Assembly: GCF_014640175.1 (NCBI RefSeq)
Contig: NZ_BMGL01000010.1
Span: 90,960 to 154,959, forward strand
Length of the DNA stretch: 64,000 nt
Direction of reading: 5' to 3'
DNA from: Psychroflexus salis
GTDB taxonomy: Bacteria; Bacteroidota; Bacteroidia; Flavobacteriales; Flavobacteriaceae
Shown in pieces: positions 24,473 to 33,661 of the stretch (position 1 is the stretch's first letter; every line of letters begins with the position of its first letter). The notes under the pieces are model-generated. The model was not told the DNA's origin. It saw only the letters and a program-made list of their open reading frames with translations, and did no database searches. A program made the translations under genes and the position numbers.

Positions 24473-26884
24473 ATGAGATTTTTTGTTTGGGTTAGTTTTT
24501 TATGGCTAACTACATTTACGCTTCAGGCGCAAGATTGCACTTTTCAATTATCTGGAAAAGTTATCGATATTCACGATAGCTCTGCCCTGCCCTACGCTAT
24601 TATTAAAATAGAAGGAAGTACGAAATATGCTGAAGCAGATGCTAAGGGAAATTACATTTTTAAAAATCTATGTGCAGGAAATTATACATTTGAAATTAGC
24701 CATGTTAGTTGCGAAAAACGCAGTGTAAAATTTGAACTAACTTCCGATAAGGTATTCAACTTTAAGTTAGAGCATCATATAGATGAATTAAACGAAGTAT
24801 TACTTACAGGAAAACTGTATCAAAATAAAATTCTTTCTAATTCAATTCAAGAGTTAAACCAAAAACAAATAAGCAACTTAAGTAACCTGAGTTTTGGTGA
24901 AGCACTAGCTCAAATTAATGGTGTTTCAACTTTAAGTACAGGTACATCTATCTCCAAACCCATTATACAAGGCATGCACAGTTCAAGAGTATTAATAATT
25001 AATAATAATGTTCGAATGCAAGATCAACAATGGGGAGTTGACCATGCACCTAATCTCGATATTAATTCGGCTGCTAATATTCAAGTAATTAAAGGTTCAG
25101 CAGCTTTACAATATGGTGGAGATGCTGTAGGTGGTGTAATTGTGAGCACTCCACAAAAAGCTCCTTTAACCGATACCATTTTTGGAAGTACAATAGCTAA
25201 TATCAATTCAAATGGTCGCGGGGGCAACTTAAGTACTTCTTTGCTTAAATCGACAAAAAAAGGATGGTATTTTAAAACTCAGGCTAGCTTAAAACGCCAT
25301 GGTGACCTAGAAGCACCAGATTATGTGTTGTCGAATACAGGTGTGCAAGAAAACAATATCTCTTTTGGTTTCGGACTAAATAAAATCGATTCTGGTTTCA
25401 ACGCATATTACAGTTTGTTTTCAACTGAAATAGGAATTTTAAGAGCTTCACATATTGGAAACCTACGCGATTTAGAAAATTCAATTAACAGCTTAGTTCC
25501 TAGTTTTATAGATGGTTTTAATTATCAAATTAATTCCCCAAAACAACAGGTTAATCATCATTTAGTCAAGTTGGATTATTTCAAAAAGATTAAAAATCTT
25601 GGTAAATTAAAAGCGCAATATGCTTTTCAGTTTAATAGAAGAAAAGAATTTGACGTAAGACGGGGCGAGCGTAGTGAAAAAGCTGCTTTAGATTTAGAAT
25701 TAACAACCCATCAAGTATTAACTCAATTAGAAGTTAGACAATTTGACCGTTTAGCTTTAGATATAGGAGTTGAAACCAGCTTTCAGAATAATTATGCTAA
25801 TCCTGAAACTGGAGTGCGCCGTTTAATACCCGATTACGATATGTTTACGTTAGGAAGTTTTGTTACTTCTACCTATAACTTAAATAAATTAATAACTATT
25901 GATGCAGGAATGCGTTACGACTTTACGCATATAGATGCGTTAAAGTTTTACAGAGTAAGCCGTTGGGAAGAACGAGGTTATGCAATTGATTTTGCTGATA
26001 TTATCCTTGAAGATTTCGGAACTCAACTGCTCACCAATCCAGTTTTTAATTTTCATAATTTTTCCAGTAGCCTTGGAGCTTTATTTAAACTAGGAGAAGA
26101 AACCGAAATAAGAAGCAATTTTAGTTTGGCCACTCGTAACCCAAATCCATCAGAACTCTTTAGCGATGGCTTACACCATAGCATTGCTAATATTGAATTA
26201 GGTGATTTACGTTTAAAGCAAGAACAATCCTATAAAGTTAACTTATCACTTTCTCAAGCTTTTAAAAATTTAAAGTTTGAAATAAACCCCTACTTTAATG
26301 CAATCGATAATTTTATGGTTTTAGAACCTAGTGGAATAGAAACAACCATTCGAGGAGCTTTTCCTGTTTTTGAATACCGACAAACTCAAGCTCAATTATG
26401 GGGAATCGATGCAGAAGCTAGTTACCAATTCAATAAACAAACTAGCTTGCAAGGTCAAATAGCCTACATCTATGCAGAAGATGTAAGTTTAAACCAACCT
26501 ATTATTAATATGCCACCTTTAAATACGCGATTGGAATTGGTGCACAATCAACCGAATTGGAATAATTTAAGCCTGTCTGTTTCTCACGAATTTTTTGCTA
26601 AACAAGAGCGGTTCCCAGATTTAGATTTTTCTACTTTAATATTGAATACAGAAACAGGAGAATTAGAGCCTACGCTTATCAATATAAGTGAATCGCCAGC
26701 GGCTTTTCAATTATTTCATGTTACTGCGGAAATGCCATTTAAATTTAATCAAACAGACTTGCGAGTTCGTTTACAAGTTCAAAATATATTCAATACTTCC
26801 TATCGGAACTATTTAAATAGGCAACGTTATTATGCAGACGAGATGGGAAGAAATATTCAATTACAAATTCAATTTAATTATTAA
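24473..26884 (+). CDS. TonB-dependent receptor, ZnuD-like (probable metal uptake)
   Basis: The 803-residue outer-membrane protein has a signal peptide, a carboxypeptidase-like regulatory domain (SGKVIDIHDSSALPYAIIKIEGS, about residues 27-105), a plug domain (about 120-235) and a 22-strand-type barrel ending in an aromatic strand (NIQLQIQFNY). The plug contains KPIIQGMHSSRVLIINNNVRMQDQQ as separate parts and a WGVDHAP motif like those in ZnuD zinc receptors. Its neighbours are a small His/Cys-bearing exported protein and a lipoprotein. Zinc or another transition metal is therefore the favoured substrate; this is inference. Confidence 0.88.
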   Translation: MRFFVWVSFLWLTTFTLQAQDCTFQLSGKVIDIHDSSALPYAIIKIEGSTKYAEADAKGNYIFKNLCAGNYTFEISHVSCEKRSVKFELTSDKVFNFKLEHHIDELNEVLLTGKLYQNKILSNSIQELNQKQISNLSNLSFGEALAQINGVSTLSTGTSISKPIIQGMHSSRVLIINNNVRMQDQQWGVDHAPNLDINSAANIQVIKGSAALQYGGDAVGGVIVSTPQKAPLTDTIFGSTIANINSNGRGGNLSTSLLKSTKKGWYFKTQASLKRHGDLEAPDYVLSNTGVQENNISFGFGLNKIDSGFNAYYSLFSTEIGILRASHIGNLRDLENSINSLVPSFIDGFNYQINSPKQQVNHHLVKLDYFKKIKNLGKLKAQYAFQFNRRKEFDVRRGERSEKAALDLELTTHQVLTQLEVRQFDRLALDIGVETSFQNNYANPETGVRRLIPDYDMFTLGSFVTSTYNLNKLITIDAGMRYDFTHIDALKFYRVSRWEERGYAIDFADIILEDFGTQLLTNPVFNFHNFSSSLGALFKLGEETEIRSNFSLATRNPNPSELFSDGLHHSIANIELGDLRLKQEQSYKVNLSLSQAFKNLKFEINPYFNAIDNFMVLEPSGIETTIRGAFPVFEYRQTQAQLWGIDAEASYQFNKQTSLQGQIAYIYAEDVSLNQPIINMPPLNTRLELVHNQPNWNNLSLSVSHEFFAKQERFPDLDFSTLILNTETGELEPTLINISESPAAFQLFHVTAEMPFKFNQTDLRVRLQVQNIFNTSYRNYLNRQRYYADEMGRNIQLQIQFNY

Positions 26885-26930
26885 CCCTAAACACTTTTAA
26901 AAACAATTATTAACCCTAAATTTTTTACTT

Positions 26931-27491
26931 ATGAAATCATTAAAAATTACCAGTCTTTTAAGTTTATTATTCATTTTTGCATCCTGCTCAGACGATGATG
27001 ATGTAAAACTAATTAACGAAGAAGAAGTGATTACAACCCTTACCGTTACTTTGGTAGATAATGCTACTAATCAAACCAAAACATTTCAATCTAGAGATTT
27101 AGACGGCGATGGGCCAGAAAGTCCAGTAATTACAGCAGACAATTTAGAGGCAAATACAACCTACCAAGGCAGTATTTTGTTTTTAAATGAACTAGAAGAT
27201 CCTGCAGAAAATATTACTTTAGAAGTAGTTGAAGAAGGTGCAGAACACCAAGTATTTTTTGTAAGCGCAACCAGCTTGCAAACTACCTTTACTTATGAAG
27301 ATGCTGATGCTAACAACAACCCTATTGGAGTAGATTTTACTCTAACTACAGGCGAAGCTAGCTCAGGAAACTTATCGATTATTTTAGTACACGATGGAGA
27401 TAAGTTTGCAGAAGGAGCAGCTGCTGGTGACTCAACTAATGTAGGTGGAGAAACCGATATTGAAGCTACTTTTCCGATTACTATTCAGTAA
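26931..27491 (+). CDS. Lipoprotein downstream of the TonB receptor
   Basis: The 186-residue protein has a lipoprotein signal ending FIFASCSDDDD (Cys19), typical of surface-exported Bacteroidota lipoproteins with acidic residues after the Cys. The mature part is an acidic beta-rich domain (TLTVTLVDNATNQ, DLDGDGPESPVITADNLEANTTYQGSI as separate blocks). Similar proteins are sometimes labelled type 1 periplasmic-binding-fold proteins in databases. It follows the ZnuD-like receptor and is followed by a strong terminator, so it ends this operon. It may be the surface partner of the receptor. Confidence 0.7.
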   Translation: MKSLKITSLLSLLFIFASCSDDDDVKLINEEEVITTLTVTLVDNATNQTKTFQSRDLDGDGPESPVITADNLEANTTYQGSILFLNELEDPAENITLEVVEEGAEHQVFFVSATSLQTTFTYEDADANNNPIGVDFTLTTGEASSGNLSIILVHDGDKFAEGAAAGDSTNVGGETDIEATFPITIQ

Positions 27492-27516
27492 AACAAGTAC
27501 TTTTTTATGAATTGAT

Positions 27517-27546
27517 AAGCGATACCTATTGGTGTCGCTTTTTTTG
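27517..27546 (+). terminator. Rho-independent terminator of the TonB-receptor operon
   Basis: A 10-base stem (AAGCGATACC / GGTGTCGCTT, one wobble pair) with a TATT loop is followed by seven T in all. It lies 26 bases after the lipoprotein stop codon. Confidence 0.9.
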
Positions 27547-27548
27547 TG

Positions 27549-27972
27549 AATCAATCATATTTCATGTTAAATTGAATGCCTAAAAGAATTGGACTAAATT
27601 CAATTTTAAACAATATTAGATTACTCAATTATTTATTTTCAATCTAACCCAGACTAAAAAACTTCAGCATTTTCCGATCTGTATAATTCCACAATACATG
27701 CCAAAAAATCCTATTTATAAAAGCAAATTCTATTGATTTAATTTTATGTAAGCCATTTTTTATTTTCCATTAAAAAAAATGTGCTTTATGCATATGAATA
27801 TGTATTTCAAATGATTAACTCAAACAAAGAAAGGTTATCACTTCACGAACTGCTTCTTAAATTTTTAAGATTAATCATTTTTTCCTGTTAAATTGGTATT
27901 AAAACAAATAATCTAAGTAGGAAAAATTAAGCTGTATATGTCTTATTGATGTAAAACAAAAACAATATTACT
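27549..27972. other. Intergenic region before the fasciclin lipoprotein gene
   Basis: This 424-base stretch is AT-rich with stop codons in all frames. I see no gene, RNA or convincing repeat in it. It probably holds the fasciclin gene promoter, but no exact TAnnTTTG element was found near the gene. Confidence 0.5.
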
Positions 27973-29799
27973 ATGAAATCAATAAGTAAATTACTTATGC
28001 TATGTTTTCTGAGTTTTGGAATTTTTTCCTGCTCAGACGATGATGACAATTCTAATTACAACAATCCAGGAAACTTACCCAATTTAGTTGAAGCTGCAGA
28101 AACTGCTGGTTTAACCACTTTATTAGATGCAGTTGCAGCTGTAGATGGTTTAGGAGAAACTTTGTTAAGTCAAGAAGAAATTACTGTATTTGCTCCTACC
28201 AACCAAGCTTTCGCTAACGCATTAGCTGCGTATGAAGTTGAAACATTACCCGAATTAGTTGAAGCAATCGGCGGAGTTGGAAATTTAGAAACAGTTCTTG
28301 GTTTTCATGTTGTTCCAGCCGTAGCTTTATCTGCTAATTTACAGGCCGAGCAGTCTTTTGTTACTTTAGCAGACCAAGAAATTATTGTACGTAAAAATAA
28401 CGGAGTAATAACTATAGAAGATGCTTTAGGAAATGAAGCTACTGTAGCTAATGCAGATGTTTTAATAGAAAACGGTGTAGTACACGTTATCGATGAAGTA
28501 TTATTACCTATTTTACCAGAAGCGCCACTTCCCAATTTAGTTGAAGCTGCTGAAGCTGCAGATTTAAATGTATTGTTACAAGCTATAGGAGCTATCGATG
28601 GTTTAGACCAACAATTATTAGATGCTGAAGCGATTACCGTATTTGCCCCAACCGATGAAGCTTTTGGAAACTTACTAACAGCTTTAGAAGTAGCAGATTT
28701 AAACGAATTAGTACAAACAATTGGATTAGAAAATCTAGAAACTGTATTAGGTTTTCATGTTGTTCCTGCAGTAGCTTTTGCAGCAGACTTACCAGAAGGA
28801 GCAAGTAATTTCACTACTCTAGCTGGTCAAGAATTAACCGTAACTAGAACAGGAGATGCAGTTAGCGTTACAGATACCGAAGGCAGTACTTATAATGTAA
28901 CTATTCCAAACGTAGCCATAGAAAATGGTGTTGTACACGTAATTGATGGTGTGGTTTTGCCTGAATTAGCATCAAATCTACCAAATTTAATTGAAGCTGC
29001 TCAAGAAGCTGGCTTAACAACCTTATTAGCTGCAATTAGTGCAGTTGACGGATTGGACCAACAATTATTAGATGCAGAAGCTATTACCGTTTTTGCTCCT
29101 ACAAATAACGCTTTTGAAAATGCACTAAATGCATTTGAAGTAGAAAGCTTAGATGAATTAGTGGCTGCCATAGGTGGAGTAGACAATTTAGCAACGGTAC
29201 TTGGTTTTCATGTAATTCCTGCAGTTGCTTTTGCTGAAGACCTGCCCGAAGGATCTACCGAATATAATACACTAGCAGGACAAGATTTAACTGTAACCAG
29301 AACTGGTTCAACCGTAGAAGTAACCGATACTACAGGCGCAACTTATGCAGTAGTTACGGCTAATGTTGAAATAGAAAATGGTGTTGTGCATGTTATTGAT
29401 GAAGGCGTTTTATTACCAGCATTAGAAACTTCAGAATCTGTTGGAATGACTGTAGAAAATGATGGTGCTTCTGCTTACTTTGTTTCGGATATTCAAGGCG
29501 ATGAAAACGTAACTACTTTAAATGAAAATAACAGTACTTGGACTCTAACTATAGGTACACGCTATGTATTAAATGTAACCGGTGCATCAAGCCACCCATT
29601 TGCATTAAGAAATGCAGCAGGCGATTTATTAATTGCTCAAAATGGAGCTAGTGCAGATTTCCAAAATGACGCTGATGTTGATGTACAAATTGATGGAAAT
29701 GTAATTAGTTTTACTTTAACACCAGACTTAGCGAATGCAGTTGATAATTATGTATGTACAGTACACGGAAGCATGTCTGGTAGCATCACAGTAAATTAG
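27973..29799 (+). CDS. Lipoprotein with three fasciclin (FAS1) domains and a C-terminal cupredoxin-like domain
   Basis: The 608-residue protein has a lipobox (GIFSCSDDDD, Cys20) followed by three FAS1 repeats at about residues 35-180, 185-330 and 335-482. Each shows the FAS1 H1 and H2 marks (TVFAPTNQAF-like and NGVVHVIDEVL-like). The last 120 residues form a different domain with SSHPFAL and the end motif YVCTVHGSMSG. The His, Cys-x-x-His and Met are spaced like the ligands of a type 1 copper site, as in plastocyanin. FAS1 domains serve in adhesion. Acidic residues after the Cys suggest surface display. The function of the combination is unknown. Confidence 0.85.
   Translation: MKSISKLLMLCFLSFGIFSCSDDDDNSNYNNPGNLPNLVEAAETAGLTTLLDAVAAVDGLGETLLSQEEITVFAPTNQAFANALAAYEVETLPELVEAIGGVGNLETVLGFHVVPAVALSANLQAEQSFVTLADQEIIVRKNNGVITIEDALGNEATVANADVLIENGVVHVIDEVLLPILPEAPLPNLVEAAEAADLNVLLQAIGAIDGLDQQLLDAEAITVFAPTDEAFGNLLTALEVADLNELVQTIGLENLETVLGFHVVPAVAFAADLPEGASNFTTLAGQELTVTRTGDAVSVTDTEGSTYNVTIPNVAIENGVVHVIDGVVLPELASNLPNLIEAAQEAGLTTLLAAISAVDGLDQQLLDAEAITVFAPTNNAFENALNAFEVESLDELVAAIGGVDNLATVLGFHVIPAVAFAEDLPEGSTEYNTLAGQDLTVTRTGSTVEVTDTTGATYAVVTANVEIENGVVHVIDEGVLLPALETSESVGMTVENDGASAYFVSDIQGDENVTTLNENNSTWTLTIGTRYVLNVTGASSHPFALRNAAGDLLIAQNGASADFQNDADVDVQIDGNVISFTLTPDLANAVDNYVCTVHGSMSGSITVN
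28596..29090 (+). repeat. Internal repeats within the fasciclin gene
   Basis: The second and third FAS1 units share near-identical DNA, for example the segments starting at about 28600 and 29050 that both encode GLDQQLLDAEAITVFAPT. This points to fairly recent internal duplication, whereas the first unit is more diverged. Confidence 0.7.
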
Positions 29800-29840
29800 G
29801 TTTTTGATTGAGTTGTTTTGATGATGTGATGTGATGATGG

Positions 29841-29873
29841 AAAAAGCTGCGAAATTCGCAGCTTTTTCTTTTT
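29841..29873 (+). terminator. Rho-independent terminator after the fasciclin gene
   Basis: AAAAAGCTGCGAA and TTCGCAGCTTTTT form a long, nearly perfect inverted repeat with a tiny loop, followed by more T. It lies 41 bases after the stop codon. Confidence 0.85.
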
Positions 29874-30044
29874 GTAGCAGTAACAGGTAAAATTAAAAGC
29901 TTCAAAAATAGTAGTTTATTGTGTTGTGGTAGTTTAAATTGGGCACTGCAGCTGAACATTTGTATACATAAACTTCCTTTTAGCTTCAACTTTATAATTC
30001 TTTTTTCAATTGATTTGCTAAAGTATAGCAATTTTACAAACTTC

Positions 30045-30060
30045 TAATTTTGTAATTTTG
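30045..30060 (+). promoter_or_regulatory. Two adjacent candidate -7 elements before mnmE
   Basis: TAATTTTG occurs twice back to back (30045-30052 and 30053-30060). The second ends 4 bases before the mnmE ATG, so the transcript from it would be leaderless or nearly so; the first would give a leader of only a few bases. Confidence 0.45.
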
Positions 30061-30064
30061 CAAT

Positions 30065-31477
30065 ATGCTAAATCAAGATACAATTGTAGCCTTAGCTACA
30101 CCTTCAGGAAGTGGTGCTATCGGAATTATTCGCGTTAGCGGTAAAGATGCATTGAGCATCTGTAATCTTCTTTTTAAATCTAAAAAAGGGCTTCCTTTAC
30201 TTCAACAAAAAAGTCATACGCTTCAATTGGGCCATATTGTTGATGGTGAACGTATTTTAGATGAAGTTTTAATTAGTGTTTTTAAGGGAAATAAATCCTA
30301 TACAGGTGAACCAACAGTAGAAATTTCCTGCCATGGTAGCGCTTTTATTCAAAAAGAAATCATTCAGCTTTTAATGCAAAAAGGCTGTCGTGCAGCCAAT
30401 GCTGGGGAATTTACCTTACGCGCATTCCTAAATGGAAAAATGGACTTGAGTCAAGCAGAAGCTGTTGCAGATCTCATTGCAAGTGATAATGCTGCTAGTC
30501 ACCAATTAGCCATGCAACAAATGCGGGGCGGATTTACTAACGAACTTGCTGTTCTAAGAAAAGAGCTCTTAGATTTTGCTTCCTTAATTGAATTGGAACT
30601 CGATTTTGCTGAAGAAGATGTTGAGTTTGCCAACAAAGAAGAATTTCAAAGTTTAGTAACTAAAATTCAAAAAGTGCTGAGTCGATTAATCGATTCTTTT
30701 GCGGTTGGTAATGTTTTGAAGAACGGAATTCCTGTAGCCATCATAGGTGAACCTAATGTAGGAAAATCGACTTTACTAAATGCCTTACTCAATGAAGATC
30801 GGGCTATTGTTAGCGACATCGCCGGAACTACACGCGACACCATAGAAGATGAAATTAGTATTGGTGGTATTGGTTTCCGTTTTATCGATACAGCAGGTAT
30901 ACGAGAAACCCAAGATCAAATTGAAGGTTTAGGCATCAAAAAAACCTTCGAAAAAATTGAACAAGCCCAAGTGGTTATTCAATTATTAAATTCTCCCGAT
31001 TTATTTGATGAAGGGCAAGCACTAATACAAGAACGCATCAACAACATTAAGCTAGAACTCGATAAACTAGCTGCTCAATTTCCAGAGCGTCCTTTTATTT
31101 TATTGGCCAATAAGGTAGATGAATTAACAGAACAGCAACAAGCTTTATTGAAGTCTGCTTTACCCAAAATTCAATTTATTTCTGCTAAACAAAAAATAGG
31201 AATTGAAGAATTACAAGCACAATTACTCAATTTTGTAGATACAGGCGCTTTACGTAACAACGACGCCATCGTAACCAATTCACGCCACTACTCTGCTCTA
31301 CTTTTAGCCTTAGAAGAAATCAATAAAGTACAGGAAGGATTAAATATGGGTTTAAGTTCCGATTTACTCGCCATCGATATCCGACAAGCTTTATTTCATT
31401 TTGGGGAAATCACAGGACAAGTCACCAATGATGAATTACTAGGAAACATTTTCGCTAATTTCTGTATCGGGAAGTAA
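30065..31477 (+). CDS. mnmE: tRNA uridine-5-carboxymethylaminomethyl modification GTPase MnmE
   Basis: MnmE works with MnmG to modify the wobble uridine of certain tRNAs. The 470-residue protein has the N-terminal folate-binding domain (TIVALATPSGSGAIGIIRVSG), the helical domain, the inserted G domain with P-loop GEPNVGKS (228-235), DTAGIRET and NKVDEL, and the invariant C-terminal FCIGK carrying the catalytic-region cysteine. Length and both ends are complete. It stands alone, with palindromic elements rather than a partner gene downstream. Confidence 0.98.
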   Translation: MLNQDTIVALATPSGSGAIGIIRVSGKDALSICNLLFKSKKGLPLLQQKSHTLQLGHIVDGERILDEVLISVFKGNKSYTGEPTVEISCHGSAFIQKEIIQLLMQKGCRAANAGEFTLRAFLNGKMDLSQAEAVADLIASDNAASHQLAMQQMRGGFTNELAVLRKELLDFASLIELELDFAEEDVEFANKEEFQSLVTKIQKVLSRLIDSFAVGNVLKNGIPVAIIGEPNVGKSTLLNALLNEDRAIVSDIAGTTRDTIEDEISIGGIGFRFIDTAGIRETQDQIEGLGIKKTFEKIEQAQVVIQLLNSPDLFDEGQALIQERINNIKLELDKLAAQFPERPFILLANKVDELTEQQQALLKSALPKIQFISAKQKIGIEELQAQLLNFVDTGALRNNDAIVTNSRHYSALLLALEEINKVQEGLNMGLSSDLLAIDIRQALFHFGEITGQVTNDELLGNIFANFCIGK

Positions 31478-31485
31478 GTGAAACA

Positions 31486-31606
31486 GCAAATCTCCGATTT
31501 GCGTAGTTGAACTTATCCCGAACAGAGAGCAAAGCGAACTGATTCGGAATCTTATAATTTTAAAAAACAGCCTATACTTTACTGTCACCCCGCACAAGAT
31601 GCGGGG
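31486..31606. repeat. Cluster of palindromic (REP-like) elements after mnmE
   Basis: Three inverted repeats lie close together. One is GCAAATC-tcc-GATTTGC (31486-31502). A second is a looser pair ATCCCGAA ... TTCGGAAT (about 31514-31550). The third is CCCCGCA-caaga-TGCGGGG (31588-31606). None has a clear T tract, so they are not typical terminators. The third resembles the hairpin CCGCA-acaag-TGCGG near the tRNA genes at about 53.3 kb. The region to 31745 holds no gene. Confidence 0.6.
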
Positions 31607-31745
31607 TCTTACTCCTTTGAAAACCTTTCTTGTTATTAGTATCCTACAAACATCACTAAAAATCTAACTCAATATATTTATCCTATTTAGAATCACTTTA
31701 TCATTAAATTTATTTGAAATAAACCGTTATGGCTAATGTATTCAA

Positions 31746-32660
31746 TTAATAAGCATATAAATCGAAATTCAACATTTGCTTTACATAGTTATAAATTTCA
31801 GGAAATTGGCTTTTAAACTCCTGTGGTGTTTCGAAAAAAGACTCAATTAGTACAGCAATAAATTCAAAATTATTAGTAAAAGCGTAATTTCTGATGTATT
31901 CAGATTTTAAAAGTCGTTCTCTATAGTTTGTGTCGGTTTGCATCAACTTTAATATTTTTTTGTAGTAATGCATGAATATAATAGCACTAATAGAATCGTT
32001 ATTAGGTTTTCGAAAATCAAAATGCATGGCATGTACAATTTCATGTATACCCAAATTAAAGTTATCATTATTTATATTGTAACCTCCCATAAAATCTTTC
32101 CATGAAAAAACAATAGCTTTATACGCAGGATTAAACTCGCCTTTATGGTTTGCTTTATTAATTTTAGAGCGGAACACATCAGGATAAATTATAAATCTAC
32201 TCAACGAATTTATCATATAATCTCTGTAGCCAAATGTAAGCATAATGGCAGTTGAAGAGATTAATATCTTCATTTTGTCGTTTACATACACGCCAGACCT
32301 GCCTTTAAATTGATGTAGCTCCATAAAATTGGCTACACGATGTTGAAAATATATTTTTTGTTTGGATTTTAGGTTTCGATAAAAGCTAAATTCGGTTTCT
32401 AAAATGTAAAGTTGGTCGGCTGTAAGCTTTTTTTTCTTTATGTATAGATGTAAATAAAAGGGTTTTGGTGAAATATGTCTAACCCATAAACTTTCAGAAT
32501 AACTTATAATTTGATAAAAGAAAATAAACAAAACTAAAACCACTAAAAAAGCAGTTATAATTTGAAGAAAAAGCGGACTGACTTTTTCTTCATTAAAAAT
32601 GAATATGAAAGGGAAATCTAAATGAAAAAGCCTTAACACATTATTTATAATTTGGGTCAA
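31746..32660 (-). CDS. MtfA-like zinc-dependent peptidase with membrane anchor
   Basis: The 304-residue protein has one membrane helix (about residues 31-51) and a C-terminal peptidase domain with the zinc motif HEIVH (206-210). A likely third ligand is in the helix NNFEFIAVLIESFF. This matches the MtfA/anthrax-lethal-factor-like peptidase family, in which MtfA of E. coli acts on the Mlc repressor. The start is a TTG at 32660 because no ATG precedes the membrane helix. It lies 10 bases after the DUF6642-like gene on the same strand. The substrate is unknown. Confidence 0.8.
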   Translation of the reverse strand: MTQIINNVLRLFHLDFPFIFIFNEEKVSPLFLQIITAFLVVLVLFIFFYQIISYSESLWVRHISPKPFYLHLYIKKKKLTADQLYILETEFSFYRNLKSKQKIYFQHRVANFMELHQFKGRSGVYVNDKMKILISSTAIMLTFGYRDYMINSLSRFIIYPDVFRSKINKANHKGEFNPAYKAIVFSWKDFMGGYNINNDNFNLGIHEIVHAMHFDFRKPNNDSISAIIFMHYYKKILKLMQTDTNYRERLLKSEYIRNYAFTNNFEFIAVLIESFFETPQEFKSQFPEIYNYVKQMLNFDLYAY

Positions 32661-32670
32661 TATACTTCAT

Positions 32671-33234
32671 TTAATAATATAGTCTAAAATTTAAAAATTT
32701 GCAGAGCTTATAATGTTTTTGAAACATATTTTCGACAACTTCTGCAAGATCATCATTTTCATAAAACAAACTAAAAAAAACACGATCTATCGTAAATGCG
32801 CTGGATGTATTTTCTGAAGGATAACCATAACCCGAAATCGCCCTTGCTCCTGTTACATCTAAAAAGTATTGCGACTCTTCATCACTAAGGTCTAAAACTT
32901 TTCGATTGGAAAAATGAATAACTTTTCCTTTCATTTTACCTTCAAAAAGTTCTGCAATTTCTTCTATACTGTAATAATAACCATTAATTAAAAAATTATT
33001 GGCTTCACCAGGAATAACAAGGTATATTAATTCATAATCTTTAAAGTGATGGTCATCGTGCAATAAAAAACTAAGGCTTTCTTCTAATCCTTCAATGGTA
33101 TCGCAGGTTTTATAAATACTGGCTATATTTTGAGTAAGCGCAATATCTTCTAAGATTTTAACAACCTCGGTAGTCTTTACTTCATCTACATCTGTAACTG
33201 CTTCTAAACAATAAATAAAATTCTCAATTTGCAT
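32671..33234 (-). CDS. DUF6642-like protein
   Basis: The 187-residue soluble protein shows FIYCLEAVTDVDEVK, IASIYKTCDTIEGLEESLSFLLHDDHHFKDYELIYLV in parts, YYYSIEEIAELFEGKMKGKVIHFSN and a conserved TGARAISGYGY. I recall similar proteins as family DUF6642, a caspase-like-sized domain of unknown function; this name is from memory and not certain. The alternation of strands with DDHH and FSN motifs suggests a Rossmann-like alpha/beta domain. It is encoded 10 bases before the MtfA-like peptidase and probably shares its transcript. Confidence 0.6.
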   Translation of the reverse strand: MQIENFIYCLEAVTDVDEVKTTEVVKILEDIALTQNIASIYKTCDTIEGLEESLSFLLHDDHHFKDYELIYLVIPGEANNFLINGYYYSIEEIAELFEGKMKGKVIHFSNRKVLDLSDEESQYFLDVTGARAISGYGYPSENTSSAFTIDRVFFSLFYENDDLAEVVENMFQKHYKLCKFLNFRLYY

Positions 33235-33661
33235 ATTAAGGTTTCATTTAAATATACTGCTAAAGTAAGTGTTTTATTAATGAAGGCAAGAAGTTAATCC
33301 TAACTATTAATCATAAATGCGCTACACATTTTTAAAAATTCTTATAGTTAAGACTGCATAGCTAAAATTCAAATAACTAAATTAAAAGGGTTATTTCGAG
33401 ACAAAAAATACTAAAGTGTATAAATAAAATTTACAAGCTTAAATGTCTAAATTAGTATTTTTCACTCGGTTTTTTAGCTGATTTTTATTACCTATTAAGC
33501 TATAAATCTTTAACCACCAACTTATTAAATCTTACTTATGAATTGAAGAAATTTGCCAAACATCTTTGCATAAAAGTAGTTTATATATATCATACAATTT
33601 TTAAATATGAATTAATGAAACATTAATGGAATATTTGCACATTCAAAATATAGATATAGTT
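33235..33661. other. Intergenic region between the DUF6642-like and SbtA-like genes
   Basis: This AT-rich stretch between divergent genes contains no open frame beyond short ones and no clear terminator, repeat or RNA. It presumably holds both promoters, but no exact TAnnTTTG element with a -33 partner was found. Confidence 0.5.

Noticed and set aside
27660..27720. Coding-like stretch on the minus strand in the gap before the fasciclin gene
   Set aside because: The frame is only about 15 codons and no family was recognised, so it was left as intergenic DNA.
29786..30031. An 81-codon minus-strand frame between the fasciclin gene and mnmE
   Set aside because: It runs through the terminator hairpin, has no homology I recognise and basic low-complexity composition.
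31588..31606. Hairpin after mnmE as a rho-independent terminator
   Set aside because: The stem is strong but no T tract follows on either strand; it fits better as a REP-like element.
33626..33661. Longer N-terminus for the SbtA-like transporter from the ATG at 33626
   Set aside because: The extra 12 residues do not resemble the family, while the ATG at 33662 gives the usual start just before the first helix.
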